The notes below the pieces were generated by a model that saw only the letters and a program-made list of their open reading frames with translations, was not told where the DNA came from and ran no database searches. Shown in pieces: positions 34,491 through 42,559 of a stretch of DNA of 42,559 bases; position 1 is the stretch's first letter, and every line of letters begins with the position of its first letter. The DNA lies in the NCBI GenBank assembly GCA_002722705.1, contig PBMP01000046.1, positions 1 to 42,559 of the forward strand. Direction: 5' to 3'. This DNA comes from Pseudobdellovibrionaceae bacterium. Its GTDB lineage: Bacteria > Bdellovibrionota > UBA1018 > UBA6935. Position numbers and translations under genes: made by a program.

Positions 34491-35194
34491 AAAAAGAAAA
34501 AAAGAAACAAACATTAAGTCAAAAGGCGCTTTCATTATTTTGGACACTCCTACTTGTTTTAGCCATAAGATCCAGCGTTATTGAGGCTTTTAAAATTCCA
34601 AGTGGCTCAATGATTCCTACTCTATTTGTAGGCGATCATATTTTTGTTAATAAAATGGCCTACGGAATTAAAGTTCCTTTTGTAGATTGGATTCAAGATA
34701 AACCGATTTACCTTTATAAAAACGAAGGCCCAAAACGCGGAGAAGTTATTGTATTTAAATTTCCAGGAGACCGAAGTCTTTATTATATCAAAAGAGTGAT
34801 TGGCGTTCCTGGAGATGTCGTAGAACTAAAAAACAAAGACCTCTACATCAACGGCGTTGCAATTGAGAGAACTTTTGTAAAAAAAGAAGGCAAATACCAT
34901 TTCTATCATGAAAAACTTGGCGAACAAGAAGCCCTCATTCAAATTGAACCTGGAAATCTTTTCGATCAAAAAGATAATTTTGGTCCAGTCACGGTCCCTG
35001 AAAATCAATATTTTGTGATGGGAGATAACCGAGATGGATCATACGACAGCCGCTTCTGGGGTTTTGTCCCTATGGATGATGTTCGCGGAAAAGCTCTATT
35101 TATCTGGATGTCAATTTGGTTGGGTTTCGAAGATTCAAATTATCAATTTCATCCGAGCCGAATAGGAACAATCGTACATAAAGAAGTTAATTAA
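34487..35194 (+). CDS. lepB: Signal peptidase I (second of two)
   Basis: A 235-residue paralogue of the preceding gene with both catalytic residues (Ser41 in PSGSMIP, Lys102 in YYIKRVIG) and MGDNRDGSYDSR. The start is the ATG at 34487 (MKKEKKKQ), overlapping the first lepB stop by ATGA; the frame is open upstream, but only through the first gene. Over 75 bases around the catalytic serine (34580-34654 against 33822-33896) the two genes differ at only three positions, all silent. The rest is more diverged, suggesting tandem duplication with local gene conversion or strong constraint. The 3' end overlaps the next gene tail-to-tail by 8 bases. Confidence 0.95.
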   Translation: MKKEKKKQTLSQKALSLFWTLLLVLAIRSSVIEAFKIPSGSMIPTLFVGDHIFVNKMAYGIKVPFVDWIQDKPIYLYKNEGPKRGEVIVFKFPGDRSLYYIKRVIGVPGDVVELKNKDLYINGVAIERTFVKKEGKYHFYHEKLGEQEALIQIEPGNLFDQKDNFGPVTVPENQYFVMGDNRDGSYDSRFWGFVPMDDVRGKALFIWMSIWLGFEDSNYQFHPSRIGTIVHKEVN

Positions 35195-35927
35195 TCTTTT
35201 TTTTGGACCAAAGCCGTATACCGAATGCAACTCCATCTAAAGACTTCGCTGTGATTTTTCTAACAGAATCTGGGAGTTCATTCATCGCTTGAGCCAACTC
35301 TGGACCGTTTGCATAATACCAATCGATAAAAAGCTGTCCAACAAAGCTTTCTTCTAAGACTTCATCTCTAAAAGATCGTAAAGTAGGTAACGTACTTTGA
35401 GCAGTATGATCACTTAATGAAGTGACAACAAAACACTGCTTCCCCCCCATTTTCTTATAAGCTTCCTTAAAATCTTTTCGATGAACGGGCTTATCCACCA
35501 TAATATATTTTCTCAAAGTCTCCATACTCAAAGACTCGTAAGACATTCCTTTTGAGAAAATAAGATATTGATTCAAAAAATGTTTAAAATCTTTATACCG
35601 CTCAGGACTATTTGTACGGTCATATAATTTGGTTAAATCCCAATACACTCCAGAAATCAAAAGAAGTTCAGGACCATCCTTTTGGAGATCAAAAAGAGAA
35701 GGATGCAATCCTCCTTTTCCAGATTTTTTCCAATCCTCTAAAATACGAAGGTATGTTAAAAAACATTCCGTTGCTTTGGGAAAATTTTTAGACTCAAAAT
35801 GTCGAATTCCATCTTTTGCAAGTTCAATTCTTTTTTGAAAAAGGTCTTTAATTCTTTGTTTTTCTGCTTTTTCAATCGAAGCTTCAATGTTTTTCCGAAT
35901 TTTTGCCCCAAGTGAATCATTTTCCAT
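35187..35927 (-). CDS. CFI-box-CTERM-like protein
   Basis: A 246-residue protein. The N-terminal 125 residues are helical and TPR-like (for example AKDGIRHFESKNFPKATECFLTYLRIL). Residues 165-225 read CFVVTS, then TLRSFRDEVLEESFVGQLFIDWYYANGPELAQ, which matches the CFI-box C-terminal domain (CFIATAA, LRxFRD, YYxxSPxxA). The function of this domain is unknown. It starts 4 bases after priA, so it is probably cotranscribed with it. The call rests on the pattern, not on a search. Confidence 0.7.
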   Translation of the reverse strand: MENDSLGAKIRKNIEASIEKAEKQRIKDLFQKRIELAKDGIRHFESKNFPKATECFLTYLRILEDWKKSGKGGLHPSLFDLQKDGPELLLISGVYWDLTKLYDRTNSPERYKDFKHFLNQYLIFSKGMSYESLSMETLRKYIMVDKPVHRKDFKEAYKKMGGKQCFVVTSLSDHTAQSTLPTLRSFRDEVLEESFVGQLFIDWYYANGPELAQAMNELPDSVRKITAKSLDGVAFGIRLWSKKKIN

Positions 35928-35931
35928 TCTT

Positions 35932-37941
35932 CTATCCTACTCCGTAAGGATCTACATCGACAAGTACTGACCACTTTTTTTCTCTACAAAATTGACGACT
36001 TAAACTCAATACATTCAATAATGCGGAAATTTCTTGAGATTTTAAAAGAAGATCCCATCTCCAAATACCCTTCGCCCGCTCCATAAAAGCTTCACTCGGA
36101 CCTAAAGCCTCCCCACTTTGCATAAAAGGTGATCTTTGAATTTGAGACATTAACTCTTGTGCACGTATCATTGCTGTTTCTCTTTTTTCAGACTCAAAAC
36201 GCAAACGAGCCATTCTTCCAAAAGGAGGGTACCCCAAAGCTTGGCGCATTTCTCTTTCTTCCTCAAAAAAAGAATCTAGCTCCTTCTCCCCTAAAAGCGT
36301 TTGTAAAACAGGATGATCCGGAGCATAGGTCTGAATCATGACTCGACCAGGTAATGTTCCTCGACCTGCGCGACCAGCCACCTGAGTTAATATTTGATAA
36401 GCTCTTTCAGAAGCCCTAAAATCTGGCCAACAAAATAGACTATCTGCTAAAACAACAACAACTAAAGTGACTTTAGGAAAGTCATGCCCTTTCACTAACA
36501 TTTGTGTACCTAAAAGAGTATTTGCCTTTTCAGATCTAAAATCCTCTAAAACTTCTTTTAATCTCTGCGTACTCGTAATTTGGTCACGATCTAAACGAAT
36601 AGGCTTCATTTCGGGAATCCAGTGAGGAAGCTGTTCTTCTAAACTCTCTGTTCCAGCTCCGACCCAAGCCCATTGCGTTTGATGACAACTCGGGCAATGA
36701 GATGGAATCGATTCTCTAAATCCACAGACATGACAACGAACCTGATTCTGTCTCTTATGAACACTTAAAGAAATCGAACAAGACGGACACTCCAATGTTT
36801 GACGACAACTTTCACACGTTAAAAACGCAGCAAATCCTCTCCGATTTAGAAAAACAATCACTTGTTCACCTGAAAGAAGTGTTGAACGAATTGCTTCCAA
36901 AGTTTTTAATGCAAACGGGGCCTGAGTTCCTGGAACGGGCTCTGATTCAATAAGGTCAACCACTTCTAGAGTCGGAAATGTACCTGCAATGGGGCGTTCT
37001 TTTAGTTTTGAGCAGAGATATTTTCCTTCGCGAACGCGTTCTAAAGTCTCCAAACTCGGAGTTGCCGAACCTAAAACGACTGTTGCATTTTCTTGAGCTC
37101 CCCTAACAACCGCAAGATCTCTTGCCTGATACCGAAAACGCTCCTCTTGCTTAAAAGTAGAGTCATGTTCTTCATCAACAACAATAATTCCACAATTTTG
37201 GATCGGAGCAAAAACAGCAGAACGAGCACCCACGACTACCTTTAAGCTACCGTTTCTAAGAGCATGCCATTGATCTCGTCGTTTTCCGTCTGAGACTGCA
37301 GAATGCCAGAGTCCGACTGTTTGTCCAAGTCCACGCTCTATTCTTTGATGCAACTGCGGCGTCAACGCAATTTCTGGAACTAAAATCAAAGCAGATTTTC
37401 CTTGATTTAAAACTTCTCGAATAAGCTCGATATAGACTTCTGTTTTTCCACTTCCAGTAACACCATGAAGCAAATGAACTTTTCCGGGATGACAACTGAT
37501 ATTCTGTACCGCCTCTTGCTGTTCTTGATTCAAATCAATTTTTTTTCTTTCAAAAGTCTCTATTTTATATGGCCTTGGTTCTTTTTTTTTAGAACGAAGA
37601 CCCAATGCAGCTGCAGAAGCGGCTGCATTTAAAACCTCTCCAAAAGGAGCTTGATAATAATTTTTTGCCCAAATACAAAGATTCCACACATTAGAAGGAA
37701 GAATTGAAGCTGAATCCCCAACCTCGATGACTTCCTTAAGCTGTGTATTTTTCAAATGCGAATCAAGCTCACTTAAATTTTTTGGTTTTTCAACAACGTA
37801 AGCATGTGTCTTAGAACGCCCAAATGGAACTTGAACCCAAGAACCCACTTCGGTCGTTTCAGCCCATTCTTCTTTAATCAAATAAGTAAAAATTCCATCC
37901 ACAGGTCGCGGAATAGCAACAGGAACGATCTTTAGGTCCAT
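35932..37941 (-). CDS. priA: Primosomal helicase PriA
   Basis: Restarts stalled replication forks by loading the replicative helicase. The 669 residues show the N-terminal DNA-binding domain, Walker A GVTGSGKTE, the DEEH box (VVVDEEHDS), GSATPS, and helicase motifs IVFLNRRG, GTQMLVKGHDFP and QVAGRAGRG. Eight zinc-binding cysteines (CESC..CPSC..CHVC..CPSC) sit between the helicase lobes. All motifs are intact. Length is slightly short of the E. coli protein (732). The ATG at 37941 is 32 bases after the preceding gene. Confidence 0.97.
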   Translation of the reverse strand: MDLKIVPVAIPRPVDGIFTYLIKEEWAETTEVGSWVQVPFGRSKTHAYVVEKPKNLSELDSHLKNTQLKEVIEVGDSASILPSNVWNLCIWAKNYYQAPFGEVLNAAASAAALGLRSKKKEPRPYKIETFERKKIDLNQEQQEAVQNISCHPGKVHLLHGVTGSGKTEVYIELIREVLNQGKSALILVPEIALTPQLHQRIERGLGQTVGLWHSAVSDGKRRDQWHALRNGSLKVVVGARSAVFAPIQNCGIIVVDEEHDSTFKQEERFRYQARDLAVVRGAQENATVVLGSATPSLETLERVREGKYLCSKLKERPIAGTFPTLEVVDLIESEPVPGTQAPFALKTLEAIRSTLLSGEQVIVFLNRRGFAAFLTCESCRQTLECPSCSISLSVHKRQNQVRCHVCGFRESIPSHCPSCHQTQWAWVGAGTESLEEQLPHWIPEMKPIRLDRDQITSTQRLKEVLEDFRSEKANTLLGTQMLVKGHDFPKVTLVVVVLADSLFCWPDFRASERAYQILTQVAGRAGRGTLPGRVMIQTYAPDHPVLQTLLGEKELDSFFEEEREMRQALGYPPFGRMARLRFESEKRETAMIRAQELMSQIQRSPFMQSGEALGPSEAFMERAKGIWRWDLLLKSQEISALLNVLSLSRQFCREKKWSVLVDVDPYGVG

Positions 37942-37973
37942 TAGATCGTCCTACCATAGTGCAAAATTTTTGC

Positions 37974-38900
37974 TTATCGAATGAGAGAATAAAATTCCAA
38001 AATAATCGCTTTTTGCTCTTCTGAAAGAGAAAGCCCCGCGTCAGACCATCCCACTTTTGTGTCTGAAATTAATTTTTTATGCAAAGGATTGATCTCGATC
38101 GTTTTTAAAGAATACATCATCTGTGGAACGGTATCTTTTATCCAAACGATTTCCCTTGGGTAAGGAAACCCCTTTTGATAGGTGTACTGAGTCATTTTTA
38201 GTTCATTTCGATGATTGTCTTGAAATTGTACAATTTTAATGGGGAGAAAAGAATCTTTTTGAACCCAAAGCTGAGGCTCATTGGTTTTTGGATCCCCATA
38301 AACCCATGCAATCATTCCATCCATTCTTTTTAAAATCTTATAAACCAAACTTGGCTTAGGAACCGGAACAGGAAGTTTAGGCTCAACCCATTCTCCATTT
38401 TCATCAAGTGTAGGATTTTCTTTTTCTACAGGTAAAAAAGGATGATCATCTCTCACATTCATTGGGAATTTTCGAGCTAACAAAGTTTGACGTAAAGGCT
38501 CTGCATCTGATGAAAAAATGACCATCGGTAGAAGAGGAATTTCTGGATTCGCCACTAGATTTTGAGATTGAAGCGCTTTAAGAATCACTTTTTGATCTTT
38601 TTCTTTTTCCGGAATAACAGGGATAGGAAAGTTCCTTCTCATTAAATAAAGAGTTCTTTCTTGATCATCAATGATTCTACTCTGAAGAACACGAGAAAGA
38701 CTATCATAGTAGGTTTCTTCATAAAAAAAAGGGCTTCCTTTTTCACCAGAAGCATCTAGAGGAAGAACTTCGGATACGACTCTCACTAAATTCATTCCTT
38801 TGCGAGATCGTGCCATTTTTTTTACTACATAGTCGGGAGGAAGAATATAAGACCACCCCAATTGGCTTGTCATAAGAAAAATGAATCCCAACTTAATCAT
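37974..38900 (-). CDS. Exported protein with possible LolA-like fold
   Basis: A 308-residue protein with a signal peptide (LGFIFLMTSQLGWS). The C-terminal half, from about 185, reads VYKILKRMDGMIAWVYGDPKTNEPQLWVQKDSFLPIKIVQ, with LKMTQYTYQKGFPYPREIVW later. Such alternating strands resemble outer-membrane lipoprotein-sorting (LolA/RseB-type) proteins, but no signature proves it. A Pro-rich segment (about 155-183) divides it from the N-terminal half. It overlaps the galU stop by ATGA, so it is coupled to galU, and priA follows in the same direction. I do not know its role. Confidence 0.6.
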   Translation of the reverse strand: MIKLGFIFLMTSQLGWSYILPPDYVVKKMARSRKGMNLVRVVSEVLPLDASGEKGSPFFYEETYYDSLSRVLQSRIIDDQERTLYLMRRNFPIPVIPEKEKDQKVILKALQSQNLVANPEIPLLPMVIFSSDAEPLRQTLLARKFPMNVRDDHPFLPVEKENPTLDENGEWVEPKLPVPVPKPSLVYKILKRMDGMIAWVYGDPKTNEPQLWVQKDSFLPIKIVQFQDNHRNELKMTQYTYQKGFPYPREIVWIKDTVPQMMYSLKTIEINPLHKKLISDTKVGWSDAGLSLSEEQKAIILEFYSLIR

Positions 38901-39772
38901 GATTGCTCCCGTAGATGTTTATTCATAATTTCTAGAACAGAGGACTTTAACTCTGGTCGCTTCAAAGCAAACGCTAAAGTCGCATCGATAAAACCAAGCC
39001 GATCTCCAGTATCATAACGGTCTCCTTCATACTCAAAAGCAAGAAGACCTTTTTCTTTAGCAAGAATTTGTAAAGCATCAGTCAACTGAATTTCTCCCCC
39101 TTTTCCTGCAGGAGTCCTTCTTAAAATATCAAAAATCACAGGGTCAAGAATATATCGACCGGGAGTCGCTAACTGAGAAGGAGCATCTTTAGGCTCTGGC
39201 TTTTCAACCATCACTTCGACTTGAGTTAATTTCGAATTTTTTCTCGCACCCCCCACAATTCCATATTTAGAAGTTTCTTCTAAAGGAACCTCCATCACTC
39301 CGATAACGGATTGTCTTTCTTGCTCATAGATATCCATCAGCTGTCGAGTACAAGGAACCCTTGCATCGATGAGGTCATCCCCTAATAACACTGCAAACGG
39401 TTCATTTCCGATCACTGGTGCAGCAGTCAATACCGCATGTCCAAGTCCCAAAGGATTTTTTTGACGAATAGAAATCACTTCACACATTTTGGCGACATCT
39501 TGTGAAATTTTTAAAAGGTCACTCTTACCTTTTTTCTCTAACGTATCATCAAGCTCATAATTGTAATCAAAATGATTTTCAATTGATTCTTTATGTCGAG
39601 CTGTAACAATCACAATTTGTTCAATTCCTGATTGAACAGCCTCTTCTGCAATATGTTGAATCATGGGAGTATCAATAATCGGAATCATTTCTTTTGGAAT
39701 TGCTTTAGTTGCAGGAAGAAAACGGGTTCCTAATCCTGCTGCAGGAATCACTGCTTTTTTAATCGTACCCAT
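38897..39772 (-). CDS. galU: UTP--glucose-1-phosphate uridylyltransferase
   Basis: Makes UDP-glucose for polysaccharide and envelope synthesis. The 291 residues begin KAVIPAAGLGTRFLPATKAIPKEMIPI (nucleotide loop) and also show GLGHAVL, AVLLGDDLID, VEKP and EGDRYDTGDRLGF. All are intact. GGAAAGGAAG lies just before the ATG. It is divergent from an outer-membrane protein gene, with about 106 bases between them. Confidence 0.96.
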   Translation of the reverse strand: MGTIKKAVIPAAGLGTRFLPATKAIPKEMIPIIDTPMIQHIAEEAVQSGIEQIVIVTARHKESIENHFDYNYELDDTLEKKGKSDLLKISQDVAKMCEVISIRQKNPLGLGHAVLTAAPVIGNEPFAVLLGDDLIDARVPCTRQLMDIYEQERQSVIGVMEVPLEETSKYGIVGGARKNSKLTQVEVMVEKPEPKDAPSQLATPGRYILDPVIFDILRRTPAGKGGEIQLTDALQILAKEKGLLAFEYEGDRYDTGDRLGFIDATLAFALKRPELKSSVLEIMNKHLREQS

Positions 39773-39878
39773 AAGACTTCCTTTCCTGAAAACTCTTTCA
39801 AGGTTAACGCGCCTTTACAGTCGATGCAATCGGATGATACCTTCAACGGTAGGATTTTTAATGTCAATGGGGGCTCAT

Positions 39879-40718
39879 ATGAAGATTTTTTTTATCTTAG
39901 CTTTTTTTGGAATAAAATCACTCTCAGCAGCTGATTTTCACTCTCCTCGATCAGTCGCCTTAGGAGGCGCCGGTCACGCAGGTCCCTTACTGAATGACTC
40001 ACTCTATCTAAATCCAACATTTGCGTCGTTTTATCCAGTCGTCGGACTAGCAACAAACTATTTGTGGTTTAATGGAGAAGATAACCAAAGTGGTCGACTT
40101 TACAACCTATCAGTTCAAGACGGAAGAACTCCTTTATTTCAAGCAGGTGTAGGATATACCGTACGAGAAGACGGAGCCCTTCTTCACTTAGGAGCTTCAA
40201 AAAAAATTGTTCAACAACTCGGAGTTGGAATTTCAGGAAAAATTTTTTTTCCTCCCCAAGGGGATCAAGAAGATGCATTTGATTTAGTTTTTTCCATGCT
40301 AGGAGTTCCACAACACTGGGTGCAGATTGGGTTTGTTATTGACAATTTAATCGAATCAGAAACATCAAGGGCAAGAGGGTTACTAAGAGAATATATATTG
40401 GGCACTAAATTTAACCTCGTAAACATATTGCTCCTTTATGTTGATCCTCACTTTATTCCTCACGCACCATCAGGGAAAACCTTTGGCTACGAAATGGGAA
40501 TTGAGATTGCTCCTTTTTCTGATCTTTTTTTAAGAATGGGAGCTTTTAAAAATTCAAAGGTACCTCATTTAGGCGTCTATGGGCGTGGATTTGGATGGGG
40601 AATCGGATGGGTCGCACCTAAAATTTCAATTGAATATGGAATGTCTCGTGTCTTGGGAACATTCAATGGACTTCCCACTTCTACCGCGCACACTTTTGGA
40701 GGAACCCTCTACTTTTAA
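39879..40718 (+). CDS. Predicted outer-membrane beta-barrel protein
   Basis: A 279-residue exported protein. The start chosen is the ATG at 39879 (MKIFFILAFFGIKSLSA, a clean signal peptide); two more ATGs lie within 18 bases upstream in the same frame. The mature part begins ADFHSPRSVALGGAGHAGPLLNDSLYLNPT, like the N-plug of PorV/TraF/FadL-type barrels, then shows repeating strands rich in G and aromatic residues. It ends in TFGGTLYF, with the terminal Phe typical of outer-membrane proteins. The substrate is unknown. It overlaps the importer ATPase gene tail-to-tail by 4 bases. Confidence 0.75.
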   Translation: MKIFFILAFFGIKSLSAADFHSPRSVALGGAGHAGPLLNDSLYLNPTFASFYPVVGLATNYLWFNGEDNQSGRLYNLSVQDGRTPLFQAGVGYTVREDGALLHLGASKKIVQQLGVGISGKIFFPPQGDQEDAFDLVFSMLGVPQHWVQIGFVIDNLIESETSRARGLLREYILGTKFNLVNILLLYVDPHFIPHAPSGKTFGYEMGIEIAPFSDLFLRMGAFKNSKVPHLGVYGRGFGWGIGWVAPKISIEYGMSRVLGTFNGLPTSTAHTFGGTLYF

Positions 40719-41446
40719 AGAGACGAAATACTCCAACGGCTTCCTTTTTCTACTCGAACACTCTGAGGAGATGAAAATAAATTTTTTACATCTATTTCTG
40801 TTACTTCTGTAGCAGTTTGATAAAAATGAGAGTTTCCATCTTTTAAAAAAAGAGCAGAATCACAAAGATTGAGTAACCACGTAAGATCATGAGAAACGAT
40901 CATCCAACTCATTCCATTTCTAGATTCTTCTTTGATCACATTCCCTAGCAATGTCAAAAAAGAAAGATCTTGTTGAGAAAGTGATTCGTCTAAAATGGTT
41001 ACTTGAGGTCGTTGAAGTAAAACTCTAGCAAGTTGAACTCGCTGCTTCTCTCCGCTACTTAAATTTAAATAAGGTTGATTGATTAATTTTAAGGAATCAG
41101 TTTTTTTTAAAACTTTCTCAAAGTCATTTTGAGAAATAGAGATATGACCAATATTTAAATACTCAAAGACACTCATTGGAAATAAAATTTCTGGAGGTTC
41201 TGCAAAATAGACTACTTCTTCTTTTTTGAAAAAAATTTCTTTTATTGGAAGTATCTGACCTCTAAAACGAATCCAACCCTCTTGATTTAACCCCGTAGGA
41301 ATTCCTGTTATGGATTTTAAAAGAGTAGACTTTCCTGAACCATTCGCTCCGAAAACCCCAAGAATTGAACCACTATTTATATGAAAATTTACTTCATTTA
41401 AAAGTGAAGAAATCGAAATTGAAATCACTTCTAAGAGAGGTTCCAT
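40715..41446 (-). CDS. ABC transporter ATPase (BtuD/FecE type)
   Basis: A 243-residue ATPase of the vitamin B12/iron-chelate importer class. Walker A is GANGSGKST, signature LSSGEKQRVQLAR, Walker B VTILDES, and the H-loop is in VSHDLTWLL. The permease partner is the gene upstream, and 16 bases overlap. AAAGGAGGAA, a perfect anti-16S site, lies just before the ATG at 41446. The substrate is probably cobalamin or a siderophore. Confidence 0.93.
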   Translation of the reverse strand: MEPLLEVISISISSLLNEVNFHINSGSILGVFGANGSGKSTLLKSITGIPTGLNQEGWIRFRGQILPIKEIFFKKEEVVYFAEPPEILFPMSVFEYLNIGHISISQNDFEKVLKKTDSLKLINQPYLNLSSGEKQRVQLARVLLQRPQVTILDESLSQQDLSFLTLLGNVIKEESRNGMSWMIVSHDLTWLLNLCDSALFLKDGNSHFYQTATEVTEIDVKNLFSSPQSVRVEKGSRWSISSL

Positions 41447-42390
41447 TTCATTCCTCCTTTAATAATAAAACTCACAAAAAGAGGAACTCCCCATAAAGCC
41501 GTAATAACTCCAACTGGAAGTTCTTGTTGAACAGGAAGAATTCTCACAATTAAATCAGAGAAAACGAGACTAAGCGCTCCCCATAAAATAAAGAGCGGAA
41601 CTGTTTTTCTATGAAAAGACCCGACAATGAGTCTCACTAAATGAGGAACCATCAAGCCAACAAATCCAATCATCCCTGAAAAACTCACTGACCATGCGAC
41701 TAAAAGGGATGTGAGAATAATCCAATACCTTCTCTCGGAGATGGGATCAAACCCCAGAGAACGAGCACCTGCATCACCTAATAATGCGGCATCTAATGAG
41801 TTAAATTTTCGATAAACAAGAATCCAAAAAATAAATGATCCACCTAAATGAATCATAGCCGTATTTAAATTCACTTTAGATAAAGTCCCCAATAACCAAT
41901 ATAAAGATTGCTGAAGTTCTCCTGATGGAGATAAAGCAAGTCCAAGAGAGACTCCACTGGCTCCAAAAAAACCTAACATCACTCCAACAATTAAAATTCC
42001 ATGACTTGAAATAAACTTTTGATTTAAAATCCCTAGGGGAAAAGCAAACAAGGTAGCTCCAATAAAAGAAAATAAAGGTAAAGAAAATCCAAAAAAATAA
42101 ATTTGAAAAAAACTACTAAAAACTGCTCCTAAAGCTGCACCCGAAGCAATTCCTAAAGTATAGGGTTCACAAATTGGATTTCTAAATAAAACCTGTAAAA
42201 TTCCTCCAGAAAGAGCAAGAGATCCTCCAACAGAAATTCCTAAAATAATCCGAGGTAACCTAAGTTGAATTTTCCAATCCAAACTCAAAGACGAAACAGT
42301 TCCATAATAAAGTGCCAAAAAACATCCCGCAAAAAGAATTAGAAAAGTAAAAAACAGTATCTGAAAATAAGAATATTTTAATTTTTCCAT
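41431..42390 (-). CDS. ABC importer permease (BtuC/FecCD type)
   Basis: Membrane subunit of the same importer. The FecCD pattern is visible: LRLPRIILGISVGGSLALSGGILQVLFRNPICEPYTLGIASGAALGAV (conserved RxPR, G-rich N-terminal helices), then about ten membrane segments ending with GMIGFVGLMVPHLVRLI and LPVGVITALWGVPLFV. The start ATG at 42390 (MEKLKYSYF) overlaps the stop of the upstream gene; the frame is open to 42426. The product is 319 residues. Confidence 0.93.
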   Translation of the reverse strand: MEKLKYSYFQILFFTFLILFAGCFLALYYGTVSSLSLDWKIQLRLPRIILGISVGGSLALSGGILQVLFRNPICEPYTLGIASGAALGAVFSSFFQIYFFGFSLPLFSFIGATLFAFPLGILNQKFISSHGILIVGVMLGFFGASGVSLGLALSPSGELQQSLYWLLGTLSKVNLNTAMIHLGGSFIFWILVYRKFNSLDAALLGDAGARSLGFDPISERRYWIILTSLLVAWSVSFSGMIGFVGLMVPHLVRLIVGSFHRKTVPLFILWGALSLVFSDLIVRILPVQQELPVGVITALWGVPLFVSFIIKGGMKWNLS

Positions 42391-42559
42391 AACTTTTTTT
42401 CTAAATCTATTAAACCAAGTATCCATCGAGCCGTAGGTCTCATTAATCGATCATCATCAATATAAAAAATCGATTTATTTTTTACTGCAGTCATTGTTGA
42501 AAAATTTTTCCAATATGCAATTTCTTGATTTTTTATTTTTAGATTTTTATTCATTCCAA
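42378..42559 (-). CDS. C-terminal end of a periplasmic binding protein (partial)
   Basis: About 60 codons of an open minus-strand frame run from the window edge to TAA at 42380-42378. The translation reads YWKNFSTMTAVKNKSIFYIDDDRLMRPTARWILGLIDLEKKL, matching the end of BtuF/FhuD-type binding proteins: a Trp-rich helix, a strand with AV, DDDR, and RPTARWILGL with the family's terminal helix. It precedes its permease and ATPase, the usual order. The N-terminus lies outside the window. Confidence 0.75.
   Translation of the reverse strand, partial: GMNKNLKIKNQEIAYWKNFSTMTAVKNKSIFYIDDDRLMRPTARWILGLIDLEKKLWKN

Noticed and set aside
35170-35210. Terminator after the second lepB (T8 run)
   Set aside because: The T-run is present but no convincing GC-rich stem precedes it.
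39663-39878. N-terminal extension of the outer-membrane protein into galU
   Set aside because: The extra 72 codons are antisense to galU and precede a clean signal peptide that should be at the N-terminus.

Overview
The window is AT-rich chromosomal DNA from a Gram-negative bacterium. It has an LptF/G-type permease, an outer-membrane barrel candidate, a MurE with the meso-DAP motif DNPR, BtuCD-like uptake genes and lipoprotein signals. The gene set, the AT-richness and the altered division/cell-wall (dcw) cluster would suit a Bdellovibrionota or related delta-type lineage. That placement is inference; there is no rRNA here to settle it. No tRNA, rRNA, CRISPR array, prophage or intact insertion sequence was seen.

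Layout. 1-1700 is a small accessory patch: the tail of an unknown gene, a decayed HEPN-type antitoxin, and a DUF4143-type AAA ATPase whose predicted promoter abuts a 41-bp perfect palindrome. 1716-21431 is the dcw cluster on the minus strand: class II aldolase, rsmH, ftsL, ftsI, murE, mraY, murD, ftsW, murG, murC, murB, then ftsQ, ftsA, ftsZ and psd. Most junctions are stop/start overlaps, so this looks like one or two long operons. Two M16 peptidase genes on the opposite strand split it between murB and ftsQ. mraZ, murF and ddl are absent. ftsA carries one in-frame TAA. A terminator separates ftsZ from psd, and it contains the psd ribosome binding site.

21519-25752 (plus strand) holds an AMP nucleosidase, then a coupled run of mreB, a PilZ protein, a CoA transferase and rlmE. 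25753-26165 holds no intact gene, only the remains of an antitoxin/nucleotidyltransferase pair. 26166-27007 has divergent genes for a small prepilin-like protein and a TlpA-like thioredoxin. 26999-33151 (minus) is lptG-like, def, fmt, rpe, hutH, hutI: a translation/housekeeping operon with two histidine-degradation genes at its end. 33252-35194 (plus) has a small secreted protein and two tandem signal peptidase I genes. 35187-39772 (minus) is galU, a LolA-like exported protein, priA and a CFI-box protein. 39879-40718 is an outer-membrane protein. 40715-42559 (minus) is a BtuF/BtuC/BtuD-like importer cut by the window edge.

Most of this is core envelope, division and housekeeping biology. The points most worth a second look are the ftsA stop codon, the ftsZ/psd hairpin, the M16 pair inside the dcw cluster with its terminator written inside murB, the ATPase promoter palindrome, the two decayed nucleotidyltransferase-linked toxin-antitoxin loci, and a recurring arrangement that suggests leaderless mRNAs.
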